Positions 19,419 through 28,993 of a DNA stretch of 64,000 bases are shown here, piece by piece. Every line of letters begins with the position of its first letter. Within the stretch, counting starts at the first letter, position 1. The position numbers and the translations under genes were made by a program. The DNA is from Vibrio marisflavi CECT 7928 (GTDB lineage: Bacteria > Pseudomonadota > Gammaproteobacteria > Enterobacterales > Vibrionaceae): the NCBI RefSeq assembly GCF_921294215.1, contig NZ_CAKLDM010000003.1, forward strand, positions 62,001-126,000, read 5' to 3'. The notes beneath the pieces are model-generated. The model saw only the letters and a program-made list of their open reading frames with translations, had not been told where the DNA came from and made no database searches.

Positions 19419-21248
19419 TTAATCTCTTATTTGGTAATGGTATTCCAACCATTGCTTGAACTTTTTGACCACTTTTAAACTGTGGCGCAAGATATCTCGT
19501 TCTGCTCTGTCGAGCTTTTCGACATCAATCACATTGCTCATGCCTTTGCTACTGTTAAGTTGTTGAGAAAGTCTGAGCTTGATGAAAAGCTTCAATGCTT
19601 CGGCAATATTGTCGCCAGTTTCCCTATCAAGTACGCTTTGGTCGCTCAATGCGTCAACTCGGTCGAAGGTACTGGTTGCAGCTATACCATGTTCTAAACT
19701 CAACGAGCGAATGCCGTGTACTATAGGAAAGATGCCTCCTTGCTTAATGTCGAGCCCAGACTTTTGCTGTTTTAAATTGCCAAATACGGTCAATGGCGTG
19801 GAAAAGCCGAGTGCAGGCTTAGCAAACTCGGATATTAGCAGGGACTTATCTTGCATATGCTTAGATATGTTTTGCTTGATAGGCGCAAGTAGCATGTGGT
19901 TGCCAGCAGCAGCTCGAGCATCAGACAAAATCGCGAGGCTCATGACATCTTGCCCTTGTGAAGAGGTGGCCCATTCCTTGACGGTCTCTTTCCATTCTCG
20001 TTGAGTTTTAACCCACTCTGGATTGCTAACCATAATGTTGCCGGGACATAGCGGGTAGCCTAATTCAGACAGTGTTGATGTGAGCGTTTTCATCGTCTGA
20101 TGGCAGTGTGGCCAATCGGAATTATCTCGCAAAATTAGCGCATTATCTTGGTCGGTTTTTAATATTTGTTCTTTACGTCCTTCGGAGCCTAAAACGATCA
20201 GGCAGCATTCTTGATGGTGCTCATGTGGGACTGTGAGTTCAAAAGCACGCTCAATGATCTGATCATTAATGGTGGCAATTAGGTCCATTAAAAACCGGGT
20301 ATGAATACCGTTTTCGAGCAGTTGTTGCACCAGTTTTCTCTGGTTTGTAGAGACGCTTTTTAGTTCTTCTATTGAACCTGCGCGAGCGATGCGCAGTGTT
20401 AAAACGTGTGAGTGAGTGGAAAAGGAACTAAGAATTTGCAGCATATCTAGCATGCCCACAGCTTCTTCGTCTTTACATACCATTAGGCGCTTCACTCTGT
20501 TTTGTGTCATTGTGATCATGGCATTAAACAGATAGTCGCCATCACTGACATTGAGTACAGGAAATGAAGCTACCTGCGCAACGGCAGTATCGAGTGGCTT
20601 TGAGTCAATCATCACTGCATGAAGTAGGTCCGTTCGGGTGATAATTGCAAAATGTGGTGAGCTTGGATGAGACTCCAATCGCGGGTCATTTTCTCTAAGC
20701 TTCACTAGTGCCGCATCAATATTGTGAGACTGCAGCTGTTCAGTCACCACATTAATAGGTGTGTCTGGCTCAAACAAAATCGAAGGGTGATATATGGCAG
20801 AGTTCACTTTAGTTAGGATGAACTCGGCTAGGTTTTGCTGCTTCTTTGCCATTTCTACCAGTTCTTGCTTTTTCGCTAAGCTAGTATCGAAAAATACGGC
20901 AAACTGCGGGTTGGTGTTATATAAGTTTAGGAAGACTGACTGGGGCAGTAGGTAGCAAAGCGTGTCTTCCAGCGCTATATATTGGTGTTTGGAGTAACCT
21001 TCAATTAATACTTTTGCATCAAATAAATCTTCAGCCACAAAATGAGATAGGACTTCATTGCCATCACTAGAGCGCTTTTCTACCGCACCTTTGATAATGA
21101 CAAACAGTGAATCGCTACTGTGCTCACTTCGGATAATAGGGTCATTTTCTCTGTAATACGCAATATCAAGTGCACCACGCACAGTGAGCTGTTCAGCTTC
21201 GCTAAGTCTATCAAATGGCGCAGTATGCATGTTGAATTTATCTGGCAT
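19419..21248 (-). CDS. Cyclic-nucleotide-binding, CBS and DUF294 nucleotidyltransferase-like protein
   Basis: The 609 residues carry, in order: a cNMP-binding-like domain (about 15-135; ENDPIIRSEHSSDSLFVIIK), a pair of CBS domains (about 150-285), a DUF294 nucleotidyltransferase-like domain with LGSEGRKEQILKTDQDNAL (about 350-370) and the DUF294 C-terminal helical domain. The GSxxRxE...DxD pattern is that of GlnD/KNTase-type active sites, so nucleotidyl transfer to a protein is possible. It forms a two-gene operon with the exonuclease and is divergent from the MFS gene. Function is not established; the locus suggests a link to carbon metabolism. Confidence 0.87.
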   Translation of the reverse strand: MPDKFNMHTAPFDRLSEAEQLTVRGALDIAYYRENDPIIRSEHSSDSLFVIIKGAVEKRSSDGNEVLSHFVAEDLFDAKVLIEGYSKHQYIALEDTLCYLLPQSVFLNLYNTNPQFAVFFDTSLAKKQELVEMAKKQQNLAEFILTKVNSAIYHPSILFEPDTPINVVTEQLQSHNIDAALVKLRENDPRLESHPSSPHFAIITRTDLLHAVMIDSKPLDTAVAQVASFPVLNVSDGDYLFNAMITMTQNRVKRLMVCKDEEAVGMLDMLQILSSFSTHSHVLTLRIARAGSIEELKSVSTNQRKLVQQLLENGIHTRFLMDLIATINDQIIERAFELTVPHEHHQECCLIVLGSEGRKEQILKTDQDNALILRDNSDWPHCHQTMKTLTSTLSELGYPLCPGNIMVSNPEWVKTQREWKETVKEWATSSQGQDVMSLAILSDARAAAGNHMLLAPIKQNISKHMQDKSLLISEFAKPALGFSTPLTVFGNLKQQKSGLDIKQGGIFPIVHGIRSLSLEHGIAATSTFDRVDALSDQSVLDRETGDNIAEALKLFIKLRLSQQLNSSKGMSNVIDVEKLDRAERDILRHSLKVVKKFKQWLEYHYQIRD

Positions 21249-21416
21249 GATTTACTGACTATCAAAAGGTTCTTTCTACAGTTTGGCAAAATATCGCATT
21301 TGCTCCAGACGATTTTGTCTATTGTGTTGTAAAATCGGGGCTACTTTGCATATAACTGAGTGCCAGCGGCGAAATCACTGCTGCGAACCGGCTCTCATCA
21401 TTGACTAGGAAGCACG

Positions 21417-22595
21417 ATGAATCCCCCTTCTCCTCATGGATGGATATCTCAATATATCTTTGGCTTTTTCTTTACTTATGGTGTGTACCTGCCATTTTGG
21501 GCATTGTGGTATGAAGGGCAGCAGATCTCTGCCACTGACATAGGCATATTAATTGGACTTGGTTTTGCAACGCGCTGTATCGCCAACTTGTTTTTGACTC
21601 CTCGATTCCATTTAGCAGAGCAGTTCATTCCAGTATTAAGGGTATTGGCTTGCTTAGCTGCTGGATTTCTGACACTACATTATTTTGTCGAAACACATTT
21701 CTGGCTTCTCGCTGTTGCCACCGTACTATTTAACTTGTGTTGCGGGCTTATCGTTACTCTCAGTGACTCAATGGCCAACTATTATTCGCGACTTAAGTTG
21801 CTCGACTACGGCCGGACTCGGTTGTGGGGCTCTGTGGCGTTTATCGTGGGCTCGACCGTAGTGGGATATTTGATCTCCCTTTATGGCACAGATGTCATTG
21901 TCATCACCGCACTAGTGGGCACGGTCGGTTCTGTTTTACTTAGCTTTAGAAACACTAACCCGATGCCAGTTTCTCATGAGACGAAGGTGCCAGAGCGACC
22001 TAAAGTGTTTTCTCAGCTAAAAGATTGGCAAATTATTAAGTTTCTAGTTTTAGTGTCCTTGATCCAAGGCAGTCACGCTGCTTACTACAGTTTCAGTAGT
22101 TTGCATTGGAAAGATGCCGGTATCTCAGGTTCAACCATTGGTTACTTGTGGAGCCTAGGCGTTGTTGCAGAGATCATGGTATTTGCATTCAGTAAACGGC
22201 TGTTTGCTGGCAGCTCGCTGCGTTCCATGTTTGTGCTTGCCTCCCTTGGTGTGATTGTTCGTTGGGGGCTAACAGCAGTCACTACCGATGTGATTGCGTT
22301 GGTGTTTGTCCAACTGTTGCACGGCGTTACTTTTGCGACGGCTCACTTAGCGACTATTCGTTATATTGAACGTGGTGAAGAGAGTCGAATTGTGGTTCTG
22401 CAAGCGCTGTACAACGCCATTCCACTTGGAGCATTTATTGCTCTAATGACGGCTGTGAGTGGCTGGGGGTATGAGCATTGGGGCGCAAATATATTTTTAC
22501 TAATGGCGTTCATGGGTTTCTTGGCACTATTTATTAAATTGGACAAGCAGCCATCAAGAGTTATCGATGTAAAATTATCGCCAGATGGGCAGTAG
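21417..22595 (+). CDS. MFS transporter, HcaT-like (phenylpropionate permease family)
   Basis: The 392-residue inner-membrane protein has about 12 hydrophobic helices. It resembles HcaT-type MFS carriers: MNPPSPHGWISQYIFGFFFT at the start, PFWALWYEGQQISATDIGIL, and the conserved RLWGSVAFIVGS after helix 4. HcaT of E. coli is a putative 3-phenylpropionate permease; the substrate here is not deducible. AGGAAG precedes the ATG. It reads toward crbS with 52 bases between, so the two may be co-expressed. The promoter region is shared with the divergent DUF294 gene. Confidence 0.82.
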   Translation: MNPPSPHGWISQYIFGFFFTYGVYLPFWALWYEGQQISATDIGILIGLGFATRCIANLFLTPRFHLAEQFIPVLRVLACLAAGFLTLHYFVETHFWLLAVATVLFNLCCGLIVTLSDSMANYYSRLKLLDYGRTRLWGSVAFIVGSTVVGYLISLYGTDVIVITALVGTVGSVLLSFRNTNPMPVSHETKVPERPKVFSQLKDWQIIKFLVLVSLIQGSHAAYYSFSSLHWKDAGISGSTIGYLWSLGVVAEIMVFAFSKRLFAGSSLRSMFVLASLGVIVRWGLTAVTTDVIALVFVQLLHGVTFATAHLATIRYIERGEESRIVVLQALYNAIPLGAFIALMTAVSGWGYEHWGANIFLLMAFMGFLALFIKLDKQPSRVIDVKLSPDGQ

Positions 22596-22647
22596 TTCCA
22601 AGTTAACTGAACACGGCAAAGGCTATAAGTAACTTTAGGAGAGTAAA

Positions 22648-25600
22648 ATGGATTGGCTTGTGGTACTGCTATCTCTCGCTTATCTGGGGTTTCTTTTCGT
22701 ACTCGCGTGGTATGGAGATAGAAACCGTGATTGGCTCGCTCGCAGAAGGGCGTGGATATATAGCTTATCCCTAGCAGTGTACAGTACCTCTTGGGCATTT
22801 TTTGGCACAATTGGTCAAGCCAGCCTCAACCCTTGGGCATTTTTGCCCGTTTATGTTGCTCCTATACTTGTGTTTGTTTTTGGCTGGAAAGTGCTGGCCA
22901 AGATAATCTTGATTTCGAAGCGTGAGAATGTCAGCTCTATCGCCGACTTTATTGCGGCTCGATATGGTAAGTCCCATAGCTTGGCTACGGTATTGACTTT
23001 GTGCGCGGTGATTGGTGTATTGCCTTATATTGCACTGCAGATCAAAGGGATAATCTTAGGCCTAGAGGTGGTTTCACCAAGCTTGGTTACTCATTTAGGA
23101 GAGTACAAAGAGCTTCTCTCAATTTCAATTGTGGTGGTGTTGGCGCTGTTTACGATTTTGTTTGGTACTCAGCATCTCGAGTCTAGCGAGCATCATCGCG
23201 GCCTTACCAAAGTGATTGCGTTTGAATCCATCGTTAAGCTTGTTGCTTACTTGGCCATCGGCGGTCTTGCTATCTATCTCGCGATTGGCGATGACAGGGT
23301 TAACCTGCTGCAGATAGCGAAGCAAACCTATCAACCACCCAATTGGGGCACATTAATCATTCATTTTGTTCTATCAGGTGTCGCAATCATCTGTTTACCA
23401 CGCCAGTTTCACATGATGGTAGTAGAGAACGAAAAACTGTATGACTTAAAGAAAGCTCGTATTATCTTTCCTCTTTATTTGTTGTTGTTCGCGGTATTTG
23501 TTCTGCCGATTGCTTGGGCTGGCACGGCTTTAGTTGGCTCCTCTGGCGGACAAAGCCAAGTTTTGTCCATTCCTTTGATGGTTGGGGCAAACAAGCTGGC
23601 GTTGTTTGCATTTATTGGCGGTTTATCGGCGGCATTTGGCATGGTGGTGGTGTCAACCATTGCTCTTGCAATTATGTTGTCGAATGAAATCGTAGTGCCG
23701 TATTTGTTGCGTCGAACTAAGATTCTAGGCGAGCAAAGAAATCAGTTTTCGCACCACCTTATTACCGCTCGCCGAGCAATCATCATCCTACTTATGTTTG
23801 GTGCTTGGTTATGTTACTTGGTGCTGGAAAACATCCAATCTCTATCAGCTATTGGCTATTTGTCATTTGCTGCTGTTGGCCAATTTGCACCTGCACTCAT
23901 TGGTGGTGTGTATTGGCGTTTTGGTAACCGCCGTGGTGTGTACGCAGGACTAGCTATCGGCTTTTGTATTTGGTTTCTCACCTTATTCTCTGAGCTTGGC
24001 TGGTTAGCAGGCAGTGCTGATAACAACTTTTTACTGTGGCTGATCACTCCGCTCGAACACTTTAATATCAGTACGCTCGACTGGGGCATGCTGCTGAGTT
24101 TGCTCGCCAATACTCTGTTGTATGTTGTATTTTCATTGTTGACTCGTACTAGCCTAAGTGAGCGGCTACATAGCTCAGCATTTATAGGTTCACCGCTGCC
24201 AGAGAATGAAAACGTCAATGTTTATCAAAGCCGAGTAACAGTTGGAGAGTTGGAGTTGCTGGCTTCTCGTTTCGTTGGTCGAGAGCGTATGCGGGTCGAG
24301 TTTCGTCAATTTTGGCGAACATATGGTGAGAAGGTTGAAGCAAGTCAGCAAGCGCCTTCGTCACTGATTCGATACACAGAAAAAGTGTTGGCGAGTGTGT
24401 TTGGTGTTTCGTCAGCAAAGCTGGTTCTCACTTCTGCGCTGCAAGGGCGCAGCATGCAGCTGGAAGACATTGCGACCATCATGGACGAAGCTTCCGAGCT
24501 GTATGATTTTAGTCGTGGCGTTTTGCAAGGCGCAATAGAGCACTTAGACCAAGGTATTGCGGTTATCGATAAGCAGCTTAAATTGGTTGCTTGGAATCAA
24601 AAATACAAAGAGCTGTTTCATTTTCCTTCTAATCTTGTGAAAGTCGGCCGCCCATTTGCCGATATGATTCAATTTAACGCACAACATGGGTTATTTGGGC
24701 CAGGTGAGGCGAATGACCACGTTCGTCATCGTATTTTTTATCTTGAGAAAGGCGCGAGCCATACTTCAACGCGCCAATCTCCAGATGGCAGAGTTATTGA
24801 GGTACATGGAAACCCAATGCCGGGCGGTGGCTTTGTTATGCGCTACACGGATATCACCGAGTTCAGAAATACCGAAGAAGCGTTGAAGCAAGCAAATGAG
24901 ACGTTAGAAGAGAGAGTATTAGAAAGGACGCAAGAGCTTGAAACGCTGAACCGAGAGCTCATTTGTGCAAGACAAAAAGCAGAGTATGAATCTAAATCCA
25001 AATCTCGATTCCTTGCGGCGGTAAGCCATGACCTGATGCAACCGCTCAATGCGGCGAGGCTTTTTGCATCATCACTTTCTGAAGTAGCACAGGACGAAGA
25101 AGGTAAAGGGTTATCTTCGCACATAGAAAGTGCGTTAAATGCCGCTGAAGATTTGATTGGTGACTTGTTGGATATTTCGAGACTTGAGTCTGGCAAGTTG
25201 GACACGAATATGTCGGTGTTTGCGATTAATGATGTGCTATGCAAGCTCAATGCTGAGTTTAAAGCATTGGCGGTAGAGCAAGGCATCGACTTTAATATGA
25301 TTCCTTCTTCTTTATATGTGAAGTCTGATCCGAAGCTTCTTAGGCGTGTTATCCAGAACTTTTTAACTAATGCGTTTCGATACAATCCACAAGGGAAAGT
25401 GGTGGTTGGTATACGGCGGGTAAAAGGTTTAGCCAGAATAGAAGTGTGGGATAACGGACAAGGTATTGATGAGGGCAAGCAAAGAGAGATTTTTGAGGAA
25501 TTTACTCGCGGAAGTTCGTGTTCGCAAAAAGGACTTGGTCTTGGGCTTGCCATTTCCAAGGGGATAGCCAATGTGCTCGGACATCAAATCTCGATGCAAT

Positions 25601-26067
25601 CTCGGTTAGGTAAGGGGAGTGTCTTTTCGATTTCTCTACCGCAAGCAAATAAGCCCGCAGTGGTATCAAGTAAACCTATTCAACCTCAGGGCACAAATTT
25701 GCACGGGGTGAAAGTGCTATGTGTCGACAACGAAGAGAAAATCCGCATCGCAATGAATGCGTTGCTAGAAAGGTGGGGGTGCGATGTAAAAGTAGCGGCC
25801 GATTTAGAGCAAAGCTTGGCAGCGTTGGATCAAGGTTGGGTACCGAGTATTGTTCTGTCTGATTACCGCTTAGATGGACTGCTGACAGGAATCGATATCT
25901 TAACTCGCTTACGTGCAGAGATCTCCACGACGTTTTTGGGAGTGATCATCAGTGCGGACCGTACAGAGAATATGACGCAGTCTATTCACTCCGAAGGGTT
26001 TGAGTTTATTCCAAAGCCTGTCAAAGCCATCAAACTGAGAGCGATGTTAAACCAATTTGTTAGCTAG
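22648..26067 (+). CDS. crbS: Transporter-fused hybrid sensor histidine kinase CrbS
   Basis: CrbS of Vibrio cholerae, with CrbR, turns on acs. This 1139-residue protein has the same architecture: an SLC5/sodium-solute-symporter-like domain with about 13 helices (1-500), a STAC linker (about 520-620), PAS (about 626-740), a coiled coil, HisKA with the phosphorylated His794 in VSHDLMQPLNAARL, HATPase (VWDNGQGID, GLGLGLAISKGIANVLG) and a C-terminal receiver with Asp1072 in VLSDYRLDG. The receiver has CVDNEE in place of the usual VDDE acid pair. AGGAGAG supports the start. Whether the transporter module moves or only senses solute is unknown here. Confidence 0.93.
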   Translation: MDWLVVLLSLAYLGFLFVLAWYGDRNRDWLARRRAWIYSLSLAVYSTSWAFFGTIGQASLNPWAFLPVYVAPILVFVFGWKVLAKIILISKRENVSSIADFIAARYGKSHSLATVLTLCAVIGVLPYIALQIKGIILGLEVVSPSLVTHLGEYKELLSISIVVVLALFTILFGTQHLESSEHHRGLTKVIAFESIVKLVAYLAIGGLAIYLAIGDDRVNLLQIAKQTYQPPNWGTLIIHFVLSGVAIICLPRQFHMMVVENEKLYDLKKARIIFPLYLLLFAVFVLPIAWAGTALVGSSGGQSQVLSIPLMVGANKLALFAFIGGLSAAFGMVVVSTIALAIMLSNEIVVPYLLRRTKILGEQRNQFSHHLITARRAIIILLMFGAWLCYLVLENIQSLSAIGYLSFAAVGQFAPALIGGVYWRFGNRRGVYAGLAIGFCIWFLTLFSELGWLAGSADNNFLLWLITPLEHFNISTLDWGMLLSLLANTLLYVVFSLLTRTSLSERLHSSAFIGSPLPENENVNVYQSRVTVGELELLASRFVGRERMRVEFRQFWRTYGEKVEASQQAPSSLIRYTEKVLASVFGVSSAKLVLTSALQGRSMQLEDIATIMDEASELYDFSRGVLQGAIEHLDQGIAVIDKQLKLVAWNQKYKELFHFPSNLVKVGRPFADMIQFNAQHGLFGPGEANDHVRHRIFYLEKGASHTSTRQSPDGRVIEVHGNPMPGGGFVMRYTDITEFRNTEEALKQANETLEERVLERTQELETLNRELICARQKAEYESKSKSRFLAAVSHDLMQPLNAARLFASSLSEVAQDEEGKGLSSHIESALNAAEDLIGDLLDISRLESGKLDTNMSVFAINDVLCKLNAEFKALAVEQGIDFNMIPSSLYVKSDPKLLRRVIQNFLTNAFRYNPQGKVVVGIRRVKGLARIEVWDNGQGIDEGKQREIFEEFTRGSSCSQKGLGLGLAISKGIANVLGHQISMQSRLGKGSVFSISLPQANKPAVVSSKPIQPQGTNLHGVKVLCVDNEEKIRIAMNALLERWGCDVKVAADLEQSLAALDQGWVPSIVLSDYRLDGLLTGIDILTRLRAEISTTFLGVIISADRTENMTQSIHSEGFEFIPKPVKAIKLRAMLNQFVS

Positions 26068-26311
26068 ACTGCGCAGTTTGGTATGTTAGGTATTGATATT
26101 TTGTATGTTTATTGTCGAAAACTTGACCGAAAAGTAATAATGCTTGGAGTAAAATGGTAAAACAGGTATACCTACCAATAAATATGAAAGTATCGAGTTA
26201 GGACATTTAACTTGAAAGGAATCAATGTGCAGTAAATAGCAAGAATGCACATTAGACAATGTAATCTGATACTGATTTTTTGACTAAATTTGATTTCCTA
26301 AGAGGTTAAAA

Positions 26312-27199
26312 ATGAACGCCGATGAAAAGGTTTTAATTGAGAATCTGGCCCAGCGCCTGCAACAAGCTCAATTGTCTGATATTGATACTGATGCTGAAAA
26401 GCTTATTCAAAAATTAATGTCGAACCAGCCACGTGCAATGTATTTGCTTACTCAAGCAGTTCTACTTCAAGAGCACGCATTGAAAGCGAGTCAGGAAAAA
26501 ATTAAGCAGCTAGAGCAAGAAGCACGTCAAGCGGCAACACCGAAGAAAGGCGGTTTCTTAAGTGGTTTGTTCGGCGGTTCATCTCAGCAAAACAACCACT
26601 CCTCAGCGGGTAATAGTGGCTTTACACAGTCAAACAACGCGAACTATTCTTCCTCCCCAAACTATTCTCAGCAGCAACACGGCTATGCGCAGCCCCAAGC
26701 CAATGACTATCGCCCATCTCGTGGCAGCAGTTTTATGGGGCAGGCTGCAAGCACAGCACTAGGTGTCGCTGGTGGTGCGCTGTTATTTGAAGGTGTCTCA
26801 CATATGTTTGGTGGTCGAGGAGGTTTCGGAGAAGGCTTCCTTGGTGGTAATCACGAGACTATCGTCAATGAAACCATCATCAATGAAGCGCCAGACAGTG
26901 ACCAGTTTGCTAACCAAGACTTCACTCAAGGCATGGATACTGGTGGTTGGAATGATCCTTCTAGTGATTTTGCATCGGGTAATGATAGCTTTACTAGTGG
27001 TGATAACTGGAACAGCGACTTTAGTGGCGATCAGGCATCGGACTCAGGATCTGGCTTTGGTTTTGACAATAGCAGCTTCGACAATAGCGGCTTTGATAAT
27101 AGTGGTTTCGATAATAGCGGTGGCTTCGATGACGGCGGCTTTAGTGACTTCGGTGGTAGTGACTTTGGCGGTGGCGGTTTCGATGACAGCAGCTGGTAA
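26312..27199 (+). CDS. DUF2076 family protein with low-complexity Gly/Asp/Phe/Ser tail
   Basis: The 295-residue protein starts with the DUF2076 helical region (MNADEKVLIENLAQRLQQAQ; about 1-80, coiled-coil-like). A Ser/Asn/Gln/Tyr-rich linker follows, then a glycine-rich hydrophobic stretch (QAASTALGVAGGALLFEGVS, about 146-165), and a C-terminus built of FDNS/GFDNSG and GGFDDGG repeats ending FDDSSW. The tail is strongly acidic, aromatic and glycine-rich and probably disordered. There is no signal peptide. It stands alone between crbS and the convergent symporter operon. Function is unknown. Confidence 0.82.
   Translation: MNADEKVLIENLAQRLQQAQLSDIDTDAEKLIQKLMSNQPRAMYLLTQAVLLQEHALKASQEKIKQLEQEARQAATPKKGGFLSGLFGGSSQQNNHSSAGNSGFTQSNNANYSSSPNYSQQQHGYAQPQANDYRPSRGSSFMGQAASTALGVAGGALLFEGVSHMFGGRGGFGEGFLGGNHETIVNETIINEAPDSDQFANQDFTQGMDTGGWNDPSSDFASGNDSFTSGDNWNSDFSGDQASDSGSGFGFDNSSFDNSGFDNSGFDNSGGFDDGGFSDFGGSDFGGGGFDDSSW
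27058..27180 (+). repeat. In-gene tandem repeats coding GFDNS/GGFDD units
   Basis: Within the DUF2076 gene, near-identical 15-base units (variants of TTTGATAATAGTGGT) recur at least four times and then shift to GGCTTCGATGACGGC-like units. They encode phase-conserved pentapeptides. Silent differences between units suggest selection on the protein. Unit number could vary by slippage. Confidence 0.75.
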
Positions 27200-27230
27200 T
27201 TAATTGCTATTTTAGATGACCAAAAAACAC

Positions 27231-27260
27231 AGAGCCCAGCTATCATGCTGGGCTCTTTTA
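27231..27260. terminator. Bidirectional terminator between the DUF2076 gene and the symporter
   Basis: AGAGCCCAGC (27231-27240) and GCTGGGCTCT (27247-27256) form a perfect ten-pair stem with a six-base loop. TTTTA follows on the plus strand, and a T-rich run on the minus strand serves the convergent symporter gene. Confidence 0.88.
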
Positions 27261-27273
27261 CTTATCGCTTATT

Positions 27274-28977
27274 TTAGTGACTGTGCGCGTCACCAGCGCC
27301 TTTAGGGTATCGAATTGACTCCACTAGGTCTTGAACTTCATCTGGCACAACAGCGGTGAATTTGCTCACCACTAGAGATACCACCATGTTCAATACCATA
27401 CCCAATGTACCGATACCCTCTGGGCTGATACCAAACCACCAATTGTCTGCCGTGTTCGCAGCTGGGTTTACAAACTTAAAGTAGATGATGTAAGCGGCGG
27501 TAAACACGATACCTACCAGCATGCCTGAGATAGCCCCTTCCTTATTCATTCTCTTGTAGAAGATCCCCAAAATAATGGCAGGGAAGAATGAAGAGGCGGC
27601 TAATCCGAAGGCAAATGCCACCACCTGAGCCACAAAGCCTGGCGGATTAATACCTAAGTAACCTGCTCCGAGAATGGCTAGCACGGCGGCTAGCCTTGCT
27701 GCCAGAAGCTCTTGTTTGTCCGTCATATTTGGTTTGAAGGCTTTCTTCAGCAAGTCATGGGAGATTGCAGTCGAGATAACTAATAGCAATCCAGCTGCTG
27801 TTGATAGTGCGGCTGCTAAGCCACCTGCGGCAAGCAGTGCAACTACCCAGTTAGGCAAGTTCGCGAGTTCTGGAGATGCTAATACGATGATATCGCGGTT
27901 AATCTTCATCTCGTTACGGTTATCGCCTGAGTAGAACATACGACCATCACCGTTCTTATCATCCCAGCTGACTAACCCAGTAGCTTCCCAGTTTCTATAC
28001 CAACTAGGGGCATCAGCTCCTGCAACCCCTTGTAGGTTTGGACCATTGAGAGTTTCTATCATGTTGACGCGAGCAAAAGCAGCAACACCTGGAGCTGTAG
28101 TATAAAGAAGTGAGATGAAAACTAATGCCCAACCTGCAGAGATACGTGCATCACGCACTTTCGGTACAGTAAAGAAACGAATAATTACGTGAGGAAGACC
28201 TGCAGTACCCACCATTAAAGCTGCACAGATGAAGAAGACATCGACCATGCTCTTACTGCCGTCTGTATAAGCGGTAAAGCCCAGCTCTTGAGTTAGGCCA
28301 TCTAGCTTATCAAGTAAGTAGGTTTCGCTGCCTGTCATGGTAGAACCCATACCAATCTGAGGAAGGAAGTGTCCGGTCATCATTAGTGAAGTAAATATGG
28401 CTGGTACTAAGAAAGCAAAAATTAGCACACAATACTGAGCGACCTGAGTATAGGTAATGCCTTTCATCCCGCCGAGTACTGCGTAGAAAAATACAATCGC
28501 CATACCTATGACAATGCCGATATCTATGTCGACTTCCAAGAAACGGGAGAATACCACTCCAACCCCCCGCATTTGGCCAGCAACATAGGTAAATGAAACA
28601 AATATCGCGCAGAATACGGCTACCATCCGAGCGGTTTTCGAGTAATACCGTTCGCCGATAAAGTCAGGCACAGTAAACTGACCAAATTTACGTAGGTATG
28701 GCGCTAGGCAAAGCGCTAGCAATACGTAGCCGCCGGTCCAACCCATCAGGTACACTGCACCGTCGTAGCCGATGAAAGCGATAATACCTGCCATGGAAAT
28801 AAATGATGCCGCTGACATCCAATCCGCAGCGGTTGCCATACCATTTGCAACGGGATGAACGCCACCGCCCGCTACATAAAACTCACTCGTCGACCCAGCC
28901 CGAGCCCAAATCGCGATACCGATATATAACGCAAAGGTGATGCCGACGAGAATAAATGTCCAAGTTTGAATATCCAT
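27274..28977 (-). CDS. Cation/acetate symporter (ActP-like, large subunit)
   Basis: This sodium:solute symporter of 567 residues has about 13 helices. The start TFILVGITFALYIGIAIWAR and FYVAGGGVHPVANGMATAAD, and the helix SGMLVGIVFTAAYIIYFKF, fit the ActP-like subfamily that pairs with a DUF4212 small subunit. The paired gene lies 16 bases upstream. Acetate uptake is the likely role given acs and crbSR nearby, but other monocarboxylates are possible. E. coli ActP pairs with a DUF485 protein (YjcH) instead, so this is a relative rather than the strict ortholog. Confidence 0.88.
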   Translation of the reverse strand: MDIQTWTFILVGITFALYIGIAIWARAGSTSEFYVAGGGVHPVANGMATAADWMSAASFISMAGIIAFIGYDGAVYLMGWTGGYVLLALCLAPYLRKFGQFTVPDFIGERYYSKTARMVAVFCAIFVSFTYVAGQMRGVGVVFSRFLEVDIDIGIVIGMAIVFFYAVLGGMKGITYTQVAQYCVLIFAFLVPAIFTSLMMTGHFLPQIGMGSTMTGSETYLLDKLDGLTQELGFTAYTDGSKSMVDVFFICAALMVGTAGLPHVIIRFFTVPKVRDARISAGWALVFISLLYTTAPGVAAFARVNMIETLNGPNLQGVAGADAPSWYRNWEATGLVSWDDKNGDGRMFYSGDNRNEMKINRDIIVLASPELANLPNWVVALLAAGGLAAALSTAAGLLLVISTAISHDLLKKAFKPNMTDKQELLAARLAAVLAILGAGYLGINPPGFVAQVVAFAFGLAASSFFPAIILGIFYKRMNKEGAISGMLVGIVFTAAYIIYFKFVNPAANTADNWWFGISPEGIGTLGMVLNMVVSLVVSKFTAVVPDEVQDLVESIRYPKGAGDAHSH

Positions 28978-28993
28978 ATTTAGTCTCTCTTAT

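Noticed and set aside
24843..25571. 242-codon open frame antisense to crbS
   Set aside because: It lies wholly inside the kinase domains of crbS, is Ser/Leu-rich as expected for a shadow frame, and has no ribosome site.
27058..27180. Tandem repeats considered as a CRISPR array or minisatellite
   Set aside because: Units are 15 bases, contiguous without spacers, and keep the reading frame of a protein.
26763..27203. 146-codon hydrophobic frame overlapping the DUF2076 gene
   Set aside because: The apparent hydrophobic protein is the frame-shifted reading of the GFDNS-coding repeats; the DUF2076 frame has family support.
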